From Lachnospiraceae bacterium (GTDB taxonomy: Bacteria > Bacillota > Clostridia > Lachnospirales > Lachnospiraceae), in the NCBI GenBank assembly GCA_910574195.1, contig CAJTBF010000002.1:248001-312000 (forward strand): 64,000 nt of DNA, written 5' to 3'. A model generated the notes under the pieces. It made no database searches. It was given only the letters and a program-made list of their open reading frames with translations, and was not told the origin of the DNA. The position numbers and the translations under genes were made by a program. Positions 32,763 to 42,753 of the stretch are shown here, piece by piece. Position 1 is the first letter of the stretch, and each line of letters opens with the position of its first letter.

Positions 32763-35282
32763 ATGGCAATAGGTGGATTAACCAGTTCAACAAGCAGCAG
32801 TATTCGGGGATACGGCGGTCTTGCCAGTGGCCTGGATCGTGATACCTTGATTGAAGGTATGGTCTATGGAACAACAAGTAAGATTACACAGCAGGAGCAG
32901 AAAAAAACTCAACTTGAGTGGAAGCAGACGGCTGTGCAGAATATCAGTGATATGATGATCGCATTCGCGAATAAATTTACGGATTCTCTGACTTCTCCGA
33001 CCAACCTGTTCAGTTCTGTTTTTTGGGGGCGGACACAGATCTCGACGACGGGAGAGAACGCGAAGTATGTATCGGTAACGGGAAATGCAAGTTCCGCAGA
33101 GGCAATTACGATTATGGGCGTGAAGCAATTGGCGGAGAAGGCGAAGTGGACATCTTCTGCGAATGTTTCCAATCAGACGCTGGAGAGCGGACAGATTACA
33201 AAAGAGATGATGGACGCCAATTATGACGTGCAGCATCTGGTGGGAAAGAATCTGGAATTTAAGGTAGGAGCCGAGAGTTATTCTCTGTATTTGAAGTCAA
33301 CGGATAAGGATGGGAATGCGTATGATTATTCTACCGCAGACGGCATTGCGAAGGCCATCAATGAACAGCTTGCAGATATTACGGTGGGAGGCGAAGGAAG
33401 CGGGAAGAATCTCGGTCAATACGTGAAAGTGACTTCTGCTGGAGACGAGATCGTATTTTCGGGTATAAAGGACGAAGGAAACAAGCTCATGCTTACAGGC
33501 GGTAGTGCAGTGGGATTGTTAGGATTTAACAGTCTGGCAGGAGATGATGGATGGGATCTGGCGAACAGCGGATTTATCCGGGGAGAGGTAGACAAGGATA
33601 AGCTGGTAACAGAGATTGATTTTGATCATAAGATTGCCGGGAAGCAGTTGACGTTCTCCTATAACGGAACTTCCAAGAATATCTATATGCCGAGTGTGGA
33701 GGAATTAAAAGACGGAGTAACGAAAAAAATAGAGGAGGCTGCTGCGAAAGGCGAGACCATGACCAGTGAAGAGGCGAAGATGGACGTCATCAAAGAATCT
33801 CTTCAGAACCAGTTGAACGCCGCGTTTGGAAAAGGAAGAATCGAAGTTAGCAATAAGGATGGAAAACTTTCTTTTAAGACCATGGATCCGTCTCAGGCAG
33901 GAAAAGAGGATAAGACGTCTACATTCTCATTGGTGTCCGGAAGTGAAGATCTGGTTGGCGCAAACGGTATTCTCGGAATCAAAGCCGGGGAATCGAACCG
34001 GGTGAACCTGAACGCATCCTGGGAAAAATCCGGTCTGGATTTGTCAAAAGTGAAATTTGATCAGGAAGAAGTTGTCAAAGATGCGGAGGGAAACATTGTT
34101 TATAAAGAAGGAACAACTGATCCCGTAACCAGGAACAAGACGTCCTTTACGCTCAACGGGAAAGAGATTGCCGTATATGAAGACGATACCATGTCCTCTC
34201 TGATGGATCGGATCAATAACAGCGGCGCAGGCGTGAAGCTTACCTATCAGTCTGCAGCAGATAAGTTTACGTTTACTTCCACAGAGAATGGCGCCAGCGG
34301 AGCGGTAGAGATGAAAGGGAATGGAGATCTCTTAAACGGTCTGTTTGGAGTGAATAACGATACGCCGGATGCAAATGGAGATGTTTCGGTTGATATTCGT
34401 GGAAAAGATGCGATTGTGGCAGTGAAGTACAATGGTTCCGATGAGGTTGTAGAGTTGATCCGTGATTCTAATTCCTTTACCGTAGATGGGCTTACGATCG
34501 GTGTGAAGGGGAAGTTTGGATATCAGGGAGATACCGTCGATACTATCGACAAAGACGCGGCTGTTGGAATTGATGCAAGAGTAAATACAGATAATATCGT
34601 GGATTCCATCAAGGATATGGTGGAACAATATAACAAGATTGTGGATTTGGTCAATTCTGAGTTGACAACCAGACCAGACAAAGAATATGCGCCCTTGACC
34701 AGCGAGCAGAAGAAAGAACTGACAGAGAGCGAGATCAAGCTGTATGAAGAAAAAGCGAAATCCGGAATGCTGTATGGCGACAGTGATCTGAGAACTTTGA
34801 GCAGCGATCTTCGTTTTGTGGTTAGCGGCGGAATGGCGGAAGCGTTGAAGAATATTGGTATTACAACGTCTACTCTTTATTCAGATAACGGAAAGTTGAC
34901 ACTGGATGAAAGTAAGTTGCGTGCAATGTTAGAGGCAGATCCGGAAGCGGTCGAGAAAGCATTTACAACAAAGAGCGGCAATGAAAACCAGAATGGACTT
35001 GCGACGAATCTGAAGAACGTGATGGATAAATATGTGAAAACTATGGGTTCCATGCAGAACAAAGGAATTCTGATCCGGAAGGCAGGCTCTAAGAGTTCTC
35101 CAATGAGTTTAACGGAGAATGCGCTTTATGATCAGATTAAAGCTGTAAAGGAAGCGATCACGAAGTTGAATACAAGATTAGAGACAGAGCGGGATCGTTA
35201 TATTGCACAGTTTACAAGTCTGGAGACGTTGATTTCTCAGATGAATAGCCAGAGTAGCTGGTTAAGCCAGTTTGGCGGCTGA
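32763..35282 (+). CDS. fliD: Flagellar filament cap protein FliD
   Basis: A hook-associated protein 2 of 839 residues, longer than most. The N-terminal domain reads RGYGGLASGLDRDTLIEGMVYGTTSKITQQEQKKTQLEWKQTAVQNISDMM, and the C-terminal domain MVEQYNKIVDLVNSELTTRPDKEYAPLTSEQKKELTESEIKLYEEKAKSGML followed by LDESKLRAMLEADPEAVEKAF and a final coiled-coil (LNTRLETERDRYIAQFTSLETLISQMNSQSSWLSQF). The extra length is in the outward variable domain (about residues 100-560). It caps the growing filament and may adhere to host surfaces. A GGAGAG site lies upstream; fliS follows 23 bases later. Confidence 0.95.
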   Translation: MAIGGLTSSTSSSIRGYGGLASGLDRDTLIEGMVYGTTSKITQQEQKKTQLEWKQTAVQNISDMMIAFANKFTDSLTSPTNLFSSVFWGRTQISTTGENAKYVSVTGNASSAEAITIMGVKQLAEKAKWTSSANVSNQTLESGQITKEMMDANYDVQHLVGKNLEFKVGAESYSLYLKSTDKDGNAYDYSTADGIAKAINEQLADITVGGEGSGKNLGQYVKVTSAGDEIVFSGIKDEGNKLMLTGGSAVGLLGFNSLAGDDGWDLANSGFIRGEVDKDKLVTEIDFDHKIAGKQLTFSYNGTSKNIYMPSVEELKDGVTKKIEEAAAKGETMTSEEAKMDVIKESLQNQLNAAFGKGRIEVSNKDGKLSFKTMDPSQAGKEDKTSTFSLVSGSEDLVGANGILGIKAGESNRVNLNASWEKSGLDLSKVKFDQEEVVKDAEGNIVYKEGTTDPVTRNKTSFTLNGKEIAVYEDDTMSSLMDRINNSGAGVKLTYQSAADKFTFTSTENGASGAVEMKGNGDLLNGLFGVNNDTPDANGDVSVDIRGKDAIVAVKYNGSDEVVELIRDSNSFTVDGLTIGVKGKFGYQGDTVDTIDKDAAVGIDARVNTDNIVDSIKDMVEQYNKIVDLVNSELTTRPDKEYAPLTSEQKKELTESEIKLYEEKAKSGMLYGDSDLRTLSSDLRFVVSGGMAEALKNIGITTSTLYSDNGKLTLDESKLRAMLEADPEAVEKAFTTKSGNENQNGLATNLKNVMDKYVKTMGSMQNKGILIRKAGSKSSPMSLTENALYDQIKAVKEAITKLNTRLETERDRYIAQFTSLETLISQMNSQSSWLSQFGG

Positions 35283-35305
35283 TAAAACCGAAAAAGGGGA
35301 AAGAT

Positions 35306-35677
35306 ATGTATCAAAGCGGATATGAGCAGTATAAAATGCAGTCTGTAAATACAATGACACGGAGTGAGATGCTTTTACTCCTTTATGATGAGTTAATCAA
35401 GCGTCTCACCCGTGCGCAGATCGCGCTGGACGATAAGAATTATGCGTTATTTGATAAGTCGGTGCAGAGATCCAGGGAGATTGTACAGTATCTGAAAAAG
35501 ACGCTGAATATGGAATATAAAATCAGCTATGAACTGAGGCGGATGTATGAATTTTTCCTGTTTGAAATTAGCAGATTGCAGGCCGGCAGGAACGGGGCGG
35601 TGGTAGATGAACTGAAGCCACTCGTTATCGAATTGCGAGATGCCTTTAAGGAAGCCAGCAAATCGACGAACTTATAG
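35306..35677 (+). CDS. fliS: Flagellin export chaperone FliS
   Basis: A 123-residue helical chaperone with the family pattern YEQYKMQSVNTMTRSEMLLLLYDELIKRLTRAQIALDDKNY, then KSVQRSREIVQYLKKTLNMEYKISYELRRMYEFFLFEISRLQ. FliS binds the C-terminus of flagellin and keeps it unpolymerised before export. AAAAGGGGAAAG precedes the ATG. No flagellin gene is in the window. Confidence 0.95.
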   Translation: MYQSGYEQYKMQSVNTMTRSEMLLLLYDELIKRLTRAQIALDDKNYALFDKSVQRSREIVQYLKKTLNMEYKISYELRRMYEFFLFEISRLQAGRNGAVVDELKPLVIELRDAFKEASKSTNL

Positions 35678-35697
35678 ACGGGGAGGCTAAGGGCTAT

Positions 35698-36111
35698 ATG
35701 GACAAAAAAGAGGAACTTCTGACAGAAATTTTGAAACGTGTGCAGAGGAATTATGTACATATGGTAGAGATTGAAAGGCTGACGAAGGAGCTTGGTGATG
35801 CCTTTTCCAGGAATGATCGGGAGACGGTAGGTCTTGTGATGAAGATGCGGCAGGACGAGATGGATCGAGTCAGTGAAGCAAAGGAAGAAATTCAGTTACT
35901 GGAAGAGTCGGCGGATGAGGAGACTGGAAATCGGATTGCCTCCTGGTTAAAAGGAGAGGATAAATATTCGGCAGACAGTTTTGAAGCCAAAAAGATTTTA
36001 GAACTGAGCGAACAGTTTCACCAGGTTCTAAACCGAACAATTACTATTGATAAGACGATCAATCTGAAACTTGCCGGAAAAGATTCTTATTATCAGAATA
36101 CAGCAGTATAA
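35698..36111 (+). CDS. Putative flagellar chaperone, FlgN/FliT-like
   Basis: A 137-residue, charged, fully helical protein beginning DKKEELLTEILKRVQRNYVHMVEIERLTKELGDAFSRNDRETVGLVMKMRQDEMDRVSEAKEE. The helical-bundle character and place directly after fliD-fliS suggest a chaperone for FliD or for the hook-filament junction proteins, as FliT or FlgN. I do not recognise a diagnostic motif, so the function is inferred from position. GGGGAGG lies upstream and a strong terminator follows. Confidence 0.65.
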   Translation: MDKKEELLTEILKRVQRNYVHMVEIERLTKELGDAFSRNDRETVGLVMKMRQDEMDRVSEAKEEIQLLEESADEETGNRIASWLKGEDKYSADSFEAKKILELSEQFHQVLNRTITIDKTINLKLAGKDSYYQNTAV

Positions 36112-36124
36112 ATGATTTCAAATG

Positions 36125-36189
36125 AAAAAATCTCCATGGGAGTCCGTATGATCATATAAGGATACGGAGAATTCCATGGGGATTTTTTT
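36125..36189 (+). terminator. Rho-independent terminator after the fliD-fliS cluster
   Basis: AAATCTCCATGG pairs with CCATGGGGATTT (one G-T pair), enclosing a second stem TCCGTAT/ATACGGA, and T7 follows. The A-rich left flank would make it work for the convergent peptidase gene too. Confidence 0.9.
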
Positions 36190-36247
36190 GATACATCGTA
36201 TGTGAAAAAACCGGAGGATGGTTTTCTGTATTGTGCTATATCACCGA

Positions 36248-37000
36248 TTATTCCGGTGAAATGCTCCAGATAGGGCCGCCGCTGGCAGCTACGGAGTTCA
36301 GCTCATTCAGGATCAGAGAGATATCCCAGGCTTGCTGTGTCCGTTCAAGACTGGCGGGATCTGCGACACGCACCTGATCTCCGGACCAGTAATCCGTGAT
36401 GATAATGAAATGGCCGCTGTCGGAGAAATGACCAATCCCCATCAAAGCAACCAGAATATGGCCGGAAGATAATTCTGATATTACCCCTGCTTCTGTAAAA
36501 TCCTGGAAGGAGGATGCCTTGAGTCCAAATGCTGCGGCACATTCTGGGATGAAACTGTGTTTTGTACCGTTACCGGAAGCCCAGTATCCATGTTCCGCCG
36601 CCCAGGCGGCCATATCGGAGGGGAGGTAGATTTCATTCGTGAAACTGGTGACCAACATAGCCATAGCAGTCGGACCGCAACCAAAAGCGGCCATGGGATC
36701 TGTACCGCCGTATAGGTAATTCGCCCAGCGGGCATCGGATTGGTTGTAATAAGTGAGTGTACCGATACTGCTGGTAAGAGAGAGGCGATAAATGCCGTCT
36801 GTGACAGCCGGGACAGCCGGTGGCTCCGGAGCAATATCGGGGGCATCTTTTGATGGATTGGCACTGGAATCCGGTCCTTCTCCGGGCATCGTATATCCCA
36901 GGCCGGAAGCCAGATTGATGCGAGAAAAGGGAAGACACAAAATAAAAGCCAGAAGAAGCACGCTGTATAATAATTTTTTTGACAGGGAAATCTGTTTCAT
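36248..37000 (-). CDS. Secreted C39-family-like cysteine peptidase
   Basis: A 250-residue protein with a cleavable signal peptide (LLYSVLLLAFILCLPFS), a Pro-rich linker (about residues 39-65) and a peptidase_C39_2-like domain: YYNQSDARWANYLYG, catalytic Cys in FGCGPTAMAMLV (Cys108), His and Asp in SGHFIIITDYW (His197, Asp203). Such papain-like enzymes are usually secreted or wall-associated. The substrate is unknown; no bacteriocin transporter lies nearby, so leader-peptide processing is not implied. GGAGAAC precedes the ATG. Confidence 0.85.
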   Translation of the reverse strand: MKQISLSKKLLYSVLLLAFILCLPFSRINLASGLGYTMPGEGPDSSANPSKDAPDIAPEPPAVPAVTDGIYRLSLTSSIGTLTYYNQSDARWANYLYGGTDPMAAFGCGPTAMAMLVTSFTNEIYLPSDMAAWAAEHGYWASGNGTKHSFIPECAAAFGLKASSFQDFTEAGVISELSSGHILVALMGIGHFSDSGHFIIITDYWSGDQVRVADPASLERTQQAWDISLILNELNSVAASGGPIWSISPE

Positions 37001-37128
37001 AAAAAGTTCTCCATAGATTGTTGCTTTTTACGGTTACATTTCAAATCAGGAAAAGTCCTCTTGCATTTATCTGGGCTGGTATCGTATATAAGTTCCAGGG
37101 GATTCTGCACTTGGTGCAAAATCCGATG

Positions 37129-37157
37129 TTGACGGCGGCATGGAAAAACAGTATAGT
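37129..37157 (+). promoter_or_regulatory. Putative sigma-A promoter of the FtsE-like operon
   Basis: TTGACG (37129-37134) and TATAGT (37152-37157) are 17 bases apart, about 100 bases before the ATG at 37260. It is one of the best promoter matches in the window. Confidence 0.6.
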
Positions 37158-37259
37158 GATAGTATGTGTTATATTATCATGTCAAGTATTCCATGTAATG
37201 GTCATACACAGTATATCATGAATATCGGAAATTGCGGGAAAAAATTAAGGTGGGAGTAT

Positions 37260-38033
37260 ATGGCGCAAATCGTTTTCGAGCATGTAACAAAAAAATTTGG
37301 CGAGGAAACTGTGCTCAGAGACATTTCTTTTGAGATTGAACAAGGGGAATTTGTATTTGTTATAGGAAAGAGCGGAGCCGGAAAAAGTACGTTGTTGAAT
37401 TTGATTATGAAGCAGGAAGAAGTGAGTTCCGGAAAGATCACGGTTAATGGACGCCGGGTAGACAATATGAGAAGGCAGCGGATTCCCCTGCATCGACGGA
37501 AGCTGGGGGTAGTATCTCCGGAAGTAGGGCTGTTGAAAGATCGTACGGTATATGATAATATATTATTTGCAATGCTTGCAACAGAGCAAAAAGAACGTCA
37601 TCGGGATAAAAATATTATGAGAGTTTTGGGATTGGTCGGGCTTGCAGAAAAGTTCCGGTCTTATCCAGAAGAACTTTCGGGAGGCGAACAGGCAAGGGTT
37701 CTTTTGGCGAGAGCATTATCGGTTCAGCCGGAGATTCTAATTGCAGACGAACCGACAGCGAATCTGGATCCCGATGCGTCCTGGGATCTAATGCAATTGT
37801 TGGGAGAGTTGAATTACCGCGGCATGACAATTCTGATGGCCAGCCATGCGCGGGAACTGGTTACGATCATGAAAAAGCGGTGTCTTACATTGGTTGCCGG
37901 GACACTTGTGGCGGATGAAAGAAGAGCAATTTATAATACAAAAGCAACAGATATATTTGAAGAAAGAAGAATTCGCTCAGAAGGGGGAAAAAAAGAGGAA
38001 AAAACATTATATTTGCTGAAAAATATCCGATAG
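37260..38033 (+). CDS. FtsE-like ABC ATPase, without FtsX
   Basis: A 257-residue ABC ATPase: Walker A GKSGAGKST, Q-loop region replaced by VVSPEVGLLKDRTVYDN, signature ELSGGEQARVLLARAL, Walker B ILIADEPTANLDPD and the switch His in ASHARELV. The SPEVGLLKDRTVYDNI segment is most like FtsE. A C-terminal extension of about 30 charged residues goes beyond FtsE. FtsX is expected next but an NTP_transf_5-like gene follows instead. The Q in the loop before the signature is Glu here (SPE rather than FQD). The start ATG 37260 has AAGGTGGGAG upstream; an in-frame upstream extension lacks homology. Confidence 0.88.
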   Translation: MAQIVFEHVTKKFGEETVLRDISFEIEQGEFVFVIGKSGAGKSTLLNLIMKQEEVSSGKITVNGRRVDNMRRQRIPLHRRKLGVVSPEVGLLKDRTVYDNILFAMLATEQKERHRDKNIMRVLGLVGLAEKFRSYPEELSGGEQARVLLARALSVQPEILIADEPTANLDPDASWDLMQLLGELNYRGMTILMASHARELVTIMKKRCLTLVAGTLVADERRAIYNTKATDIFEERRIRSEGGKKEEKTLYLLKNIR

Positions 38034-38069
38034 AATAACAGGGGTATTTTTTACGGACAGCGAAAGGGA

Positions 38070-39344
38070 GTGAGTATCATTAATTATGAGATCAGATATA
38101 TGTTGATGTTGCTGACAGCGATAATTAATCAAACACCAGTCCAGACGCTGCGAAGACGTGTAAGGTGGGAAGTGATTTCAGACATTGCTGATTATCAGAA
38201 TGTAACAGGTCTGTTGTATTTGGGGATGCTTGGAGTTGAAAAGGAAATTTCAGAGGACTGCCAGGAAGTGATTTATCAGAGATATCGCAGGGAACTTCTT
38301 CTTCGGCAATCCTATAAGACTGCCGAAGAAGTAATTATGTGGCAGTTGGAACGATACGGAATTGATGCGCTGTTCCTGTCGGATACAAGCGTCAGTGAAC
38401 TTTACCCCAAGTCCGAGATGGGATATGTCAGACAGATTGAGATTTTGGTAGATAAGAAGCATTTGCTCCAGATTCGCAGGCTGATGCAGGATATGGATTA
38501 TGAGCAAAAGGAAGATCGTCTGGGGAACGGAAGTATTTTTGAAAGAGTACCTGGGATACAGGTGGTCTTTTATGACAAAGTTCCGATTATGAATAAGGTA
38601 TTCCGGCGCTATTTTTCTGAACCTGTCAAAAAGTATCTGCGTATGGAGAACTATAAGTTTATACATATCTTATCTGATGAAGAGGAGTATCTGTACCGGG
38701 CAGGAAGAATGGTTGAGTTATACTTGACGGGACTGCTCAAGGTAAGAGAAGTGATAGATTTCTGGCAGTATCAAAAACTGCTGGATGAAGGGTTTCCATG
38801 GAAAGCTGTAAGGGAACTACTGGAAAAGGCAAGATGGGGAGAGTTCATTCGTCAGATTGAGATTCTTTCCATGCTCTGGTTCGAGGACGGTGCAAAACAG
38901 CAATTTGGGCTTGCCCTGGAACTGGAGGAATATATTTTCTCCCATTCACAGGAGAATAAGCATCTGGATCAGATGCTTCTGCCGGATGAAAAGCCAAGAC
39001 TGGATTTTTACTGGCGGAACCGGGAAGAAGAATGGTCGGAGAGAAAGCAGGAATGGCTGTTTCCGCCAAAAGAGTACATGTGTCAGTTCTTTCCGGTTTT
39101 GGAAAAGATTCCGTCTCTTCTTGTTTTTTGCTGGCTGATCAGGGACTTTCGTTTTTTTAGGAATACGGTATTCAGTAAATGCAGCAAGGCGTGGTTTTGG
39201 ATCAGTGTCCGTTTTCTGGATCTGAAGGAAAAGATGAAAGGCGGAGGCGAAGACATGAAGGAGGAGAAGGAGGTGCCGGAAGAGATTTTAATTACAGGAA
39301 ATAATAAAGAAAAAGGAACGTTGAGAGGAGAAGAAAATGTTTAA
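38070..39344 (+). CDS. NTP_transf_5-like protein, motif altered
   Basis: A 424-residue protein that I recognise as similar to the uncharacterised nucleotidyltransferase family NTP_transf_5: N-terminal helices, a segment [36 protein letters not shown] at about 108-145, and a long helical C-terminal part. In the family the catalytic stretch reads approximately D-I-D; here it reads QIEI, so activity may be lost. Family recognition is tentative. The start is GTG 38070, preceded by AAAGGGA. The gene overlaps the next chemoreceptor by 8 bases, so it is coupled to it. Confidence 0.6.
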   Translation: MSIINYEIRYMLMLLTAIINQTPVQTLRRRVRWEVISDIADYQNVTGLLYLGMLGVEKEISEDCQEVIYQRYRRELLLRQSYKTAEEVIMWQLERYGIDALFLSDTSVSELYPKSEMGYVRQIEILVDKKHLLQIRRLMQDMDYEQKEDRLGNGSIFERVPGIQVVFYDKVPIMNKVFRRYFSEPVKKYLRMENYKFIHILSDEEEYLYRAGRMVELYLTGLLKVREVIDFWQYQKLLDEGFPWKAVRELLEKARWGEFIRQIEILSMLWFEDGAKQQFGLALELEEYIFSHSQENKHLDQMLLPDEKPRLDFYWRNREEEWSERKQEWLFPPKEYMCQFFPVLEKIPSLLVFCWLIRDFRFFRNTVFSKCSKAWFWISVRFLDLKEKMKGGGEDMKEEKEVPEEILITGNNKEKGTLRGEENV

Positions 39345-41043
39345 AAAATTAAAAATGAGAAACAAATTGTTGGTAGCTTTTTGTATTGTATTACTGTTGA
39401 CAGGTATCATCGCAGTGTATTCTATTATACAACTGCAAAAAGCGAATACACAACTGAAATCATTGATGTCAGGCGCCGTTGCTGTGGATGATACAGTGAA
39501 AAACTGTCGGATTAATGCATTTATGGCTGCAAAAGATGTACGTGATATGGTACTCAGCGGTCGATTGGATACAGAGAAGCAGCAGGCCATTGCAGCCAAT
39601 AAACAAGTAATCATTGAGGGTATGGCGGAGTTAAAAGAATTTGGTATTTTGGATACAACAGCAGTAGAGGACTTGGAGAACCGTATGAATGAGTGGTTTG
39701 CGATTGAAGAAAAGATCGAATCGCAACTGCAGGCAGGGAATCCGGAAGCTGCGGCCAGAACCATTACAACGGAATGTACACCGGAACTGGAGACGCTGAT
39801 TTCTACGATTAATGTATTACTTGACGAGACCACAACGATTCGAAATGATGCAGTACAAGATAGTGTAAAAACAACAAATATCAGCTTGGTTATTTTGATT
39901 GTTTTGACTGTTGTTGCCGTTGTGATGGCAATGGTAATTTGTATCAGAGTGACAGCCGGAATCGTGAGGCCAATTCAGGAAGTGCAGAGAGCGATGGAAG
40001 GCCTTTCAGATGGGATTATGTCACAGAATTTGGAATATGACTCCCCGGATGAGATTGGAGAGTTGGTGAAGAATGTACGGATAACCTGCAAAGATCTGGA
40101 AGACGTGATGGATGATCTTACCCGTCTTTTGAACGAGATGGCGAAAGGAAACTTCAATTTGTTTGCCAATGAGGAAGTGTATAAGGGCGACTTCAAGCCG
40201 CTTTTGGCATGTATTCGTACAATGAACCGCAGTCTGAGTGATACGATGCGTCAGATCAACGATGCGTCAGATCAGGTGGCAAATAGTTCGGAACAGGTAT
40301 CCTCCGGCGCGCAGGCATTGTCACAGGGAGCGACAGAACAGGCAAGTTCTGTGGAAGAGCTGGCGGCGACTGTGGGTGATATTTCACGGGAGATCGGCAA
40401 TACAGCGGAGAATGCAAAAGAAGCAAGCATCAAGGTTACAGAAGCACAGGATAAGTTGTCTGTATCGAACGAGCAGATGCAGGATATGATTGAGGCGATG
40501 AATAATATCAGCCAGAAGTCCGGAGATATCGGAAAGATTATTAAGAATATTGAAGATATCGCATTCCAGACGAACATTCTTGCGCTGAATGCAGCGGTAG
40601 AAGCAGCCCGTGCCGGAGAAGCAGGAAAAGGATTTGCCGTGGTGGCGGATGAGGTACGGAATCTTGCATCAAAGAGTGCGGAAGCTGCAAGTAATACAAC
40701 GATTCTGATTGAGGGAACCATTCAGGCAGTGGAGAGTGGAACGGAGATTGCGGACAGAACGGCAGAAGCGATTTCCGCAACGGTGGAAAGTACGAAGGGC
40801 GCCGTTATTTATGTGGATAAGATTTCTACGGCGGCAGAGATGCAGGCGGAGGCAATTTCCCAGGTGACCTTGGGGATGGATCAGATTTCCAGCGTGGTAC
40901 AGACCAATTCTGCTACTGCGGAGGAAAGCGCGGCGGCCAGCGAGGAACTGTCCAGCCAGGCGCAGATTCTGAAGAATCTGGTGGGAAGATTTACATTAAG
41001 AGATGTGAAGAGAGACATTCCGACAAAAGGAACGACTGCATAA
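39337..41043 (+). CDS. Methyl-accepting chemotaxis protein (4HB sensor)
   Basis: A 568-residue receptor: TM1 ([21 protein letters not shown]), an extracytoplasmic four-helix bundle of about 155 residues, TM2 ([21 protein letters not shown]), HAMP ([16 protein letters not shown]), and the cytoplasmic hairpin with tip [40 protein letters not shown]. The sensor resembles that of the partial receptor at 1-855. The ligand is unknown. GAGAGGAGAAGAA precedes the ATG, which lies 8 bases inside the preceding gene. It is closed by a terminator. Confidence 0.96.
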   Translation: MFKKLKMRNKLLVAFCIVLLLTGIIAVYSIIQLQKANTQLKSLMSGAVAVDDTVKNCRINAFMAAKDVRDMVLSGRLDTEKQQAIAANKQVIIEGMAELKEFGILDTTAVEDLENRMNEWFAIEEKIESQLQAGNPEAAARTITTECTPELETLISTINVLLDETTTIRNDAVQDSVKTTNISLVILIVLTVVAVVMAMVICIRVTAGIVRPIQEVQRAMEGLSDGIMSQNLEYDSPDEIGELVKNVRITCKDLEDVMDDLTRLLNEMAKGNFNLFANEEVYKGDFKPLLACIRTMNRSLSDTMRQINDASDQVANSSEQVSSGAQALSQGATEQASSVEELAATVGDISREIGNTAENAKEASIKVTEAQDKLSVSNEQMQDMIEAMNNISQKSGDIGKIIKNIEDIAFQTNILALNAAVEAARAGEAGKGFAVVADEVRNLASKSAEAASNTTILIEGTIQAVESGTEIADRTAEAISATVESTKGAVIYVDKISTAAEMQAEAISQVTLGMDQISSVVQTNSATAEESAAASEELSSQAQILKNLVGRFTLRDVKRDIPTKGTTA

Positions 41044-41066
41044 GATACAGGAAAGATATTCATTTC

Positions 41067-41110
41067 AAAAGAAAGGATTCCCAGAAAGGTGAGTCCTTTC
41101 TTTTCTGTTT
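41067..41110 (+). terminator. Rho-independent terminator after the chemoreceptor gene
   Basis: GAAAGGATTC pairs with GAGTCCTTTC (one G-T pair) around a 10-base loop, followed by TTTTCTGTTT. Confidence 0.85.
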
Positions 41111-41217
41111 ATTAGTATAATCAAATGATCCCAAATTTGATTTTCGTTATACCAGGACACGAATCTGGGGAAGATATGCAAGAGGTAAAAAGAAATTGCG
41201 AATGCAGGGAGGCAGAT

Positions 41218-42669
41218 ATGAAAGCAGGCAGAGTCTTGGCAGGGATGATTATGGCTGTAATTCTGGCAATTTGGCCGGGAATCAGGGTACTGGCAGAGGA
41301 ACCGGAAGTTTTGACAGAAGGGGAAGAGCAGGCAGAACAGGAGAAAACGCCGGAACAGATTGCGGCGGAGGAACAGGCGAGAAAAAATGCATCTTATGAA
41401 GTAGAGGTGGACTCTAACCTTCTGCCGGGATGGGCACAGGGACCAAAAGTATATGCGGCGTCGGCCATTGTGATGGATATGGAAAGCGGTGCGGTGCTGT
41501 ACGCAAAAAAAGCGGAGGAGCAGCATTTTCCGGCAAGTATTACAAAGCTTTTGACAACTCTGGTTGCTTTGGAGGAAGCGTCGCTTACAGATCCGGTGGT
41601 TTTTTCAGAGGACAGTATCAGTTTTCTTCAGTATGATGACGCAAATATTGGAATGAAGCCGGGAGAACAGATCAGTATGAATGATGCTCTGTATGCGGTG
41701 CTGCTGGCTTCGGCCAATGAGGTTTCCTATGCAGTAGCAGAAAATACGGGCAATACGATGGGAGGCGGATATGACACATTTATTCAACGTATGAATGAAC
41801 GGGCGGCGGAATTAGGCTGTACCGGTTCTCACTGGGTAAATGCCAATGGATTGCATGATGACGCACATTATACAACGGCACACGATATGGCACGGATCGG
41901 TGCGGCCGTATATCAAAGAGAAGAGTTCCATACAATTATGGGGAATTTGGAGTATCGGATTCCGCCGACCAATCTGGTGCCGGAGGAACGGGTGTTTCAG
42001 CAGAATCACAAAATGCTTTGGCCGGAGAATTATTACTATTATGAATACTGCAGAGGAGGAAAGACCGGCTATACAGATCAGTCGGGAACTACATTGGTGA
42101 CGTTGGCGGATAATGGCACCATGCGTCTGGCAGCAGTTGTGATGGCGGATTATGGAGTGGATGCGTATGAAGATACCCGGGCAATGCTGGATTACGCATT
42201 TGGAAATTTTCAGAAAGTAACCGTTGCAGATAAAGAAGTGTCCGGGGATATTGCTTCGTTTTCTGATGAAAACGCTTATGTGGTTCTGCCTGCCGGAATT
42301 GCATTTTCTCAATTGGAATCGGAAATTTATGCGGAGGAAGCGGTGGGGGAGAGTAATCTGCAGGAATCGTCTGCCACCGGAACGATTGTATATCGATATG
42401 GCGGGCAGGAAGTGGGCCATGCGATAGTAACACTGCAGCCGGATTTTTTTGAGGAAGAGGAACCGGACATACAGGAAAAACCGGAAGTTCCCAGGAAGAA
42501 TGTGTCGGAAGAAAAGACAAAAGAAAAGCAGACAGAAGTGATGATTCCGATACGTGAATTCGCGGCCGCAGTGGTAGCGGCGCTTGTAATCGTCGGCTCG
42601 GTTCTCTTTTTTATAAAGCGGAAGAGGAAGAAGGAAAGGAGACGCCGAAGCCGCAGGACGATGGAATAG
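41218..42669 (+). CDS. D-alanyl-D-alanine carboxypeptidase, S11 family
   Basis: A membrane-anchored penicillin-binding protein of 483 residues that trims the terminal D-Ala of muropeptides. The signal peptide (VLAGMIMAVILAIWPGIRVLA) is followed by an acidic stretch and the S11 fold with the active-site Ser107 in PASITKLL, SAN (Ser165) in LLASANEVS, and KTG (282-284). The C-terminal beta domain is followed by a Glu-rich linker and a single membrane helix (FAAAVVAALVIVGSVLFFI) with a very basic tail. ATG 41218 is selected because GGGAGGCAGAT precedes it; a further 31 codons upstream carry no signal. It is of the DacA/DacF type. Confidence 0.93.
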   Translation: MKAGRVLAGMIMAVILAIWPGIRVLAEEPEVLTEGEEQAEQEKTPEQIAAEEQARKNASYEVEVDSNLLPGWAQGPKVYAASAIVMDMESGAVLYAKKAEEQHFPASITKLLTTLVALEEASLTDPVVFSEDSISFLQYDDANIGMKPGEQISMNDALYAVLLASANEVSYAVAENTGNTMGGGYDTFIQRMNERAAELGCTGSHWVNANGLHDDAHYTTAHDMARIGAAVYQREEFHTIMGNLEYRIPPTNLVPEERVFQQNHKMLWPENYYYYEYCRGGKTGYTDQSGTTLVTLADNGTMRLAAVVMADYGVDAYEDTRAMLDYAFGNFQKVTVADKEVSGDIASFSDENAYVVLPAGIAFSQLESEIYAEEAVGESNLQESSATGTIVYRYGGQEVGHAIVTLQPDFFEEEEPDIQEKPEVPRKNVSEEKTKEKQTEVMIPIREFAAAVVAALVIVGSVLFFIKRKRKKERRRRSRRTME

Positions 42670-42753
42670 AGACGGGGAAGAAAGAGAAGGACAGGAAAGC
42701 AGAGAAGAACGGGAAGGCAGAAAAGAACAGAGAAGGGAATAAGAACTGGATGT

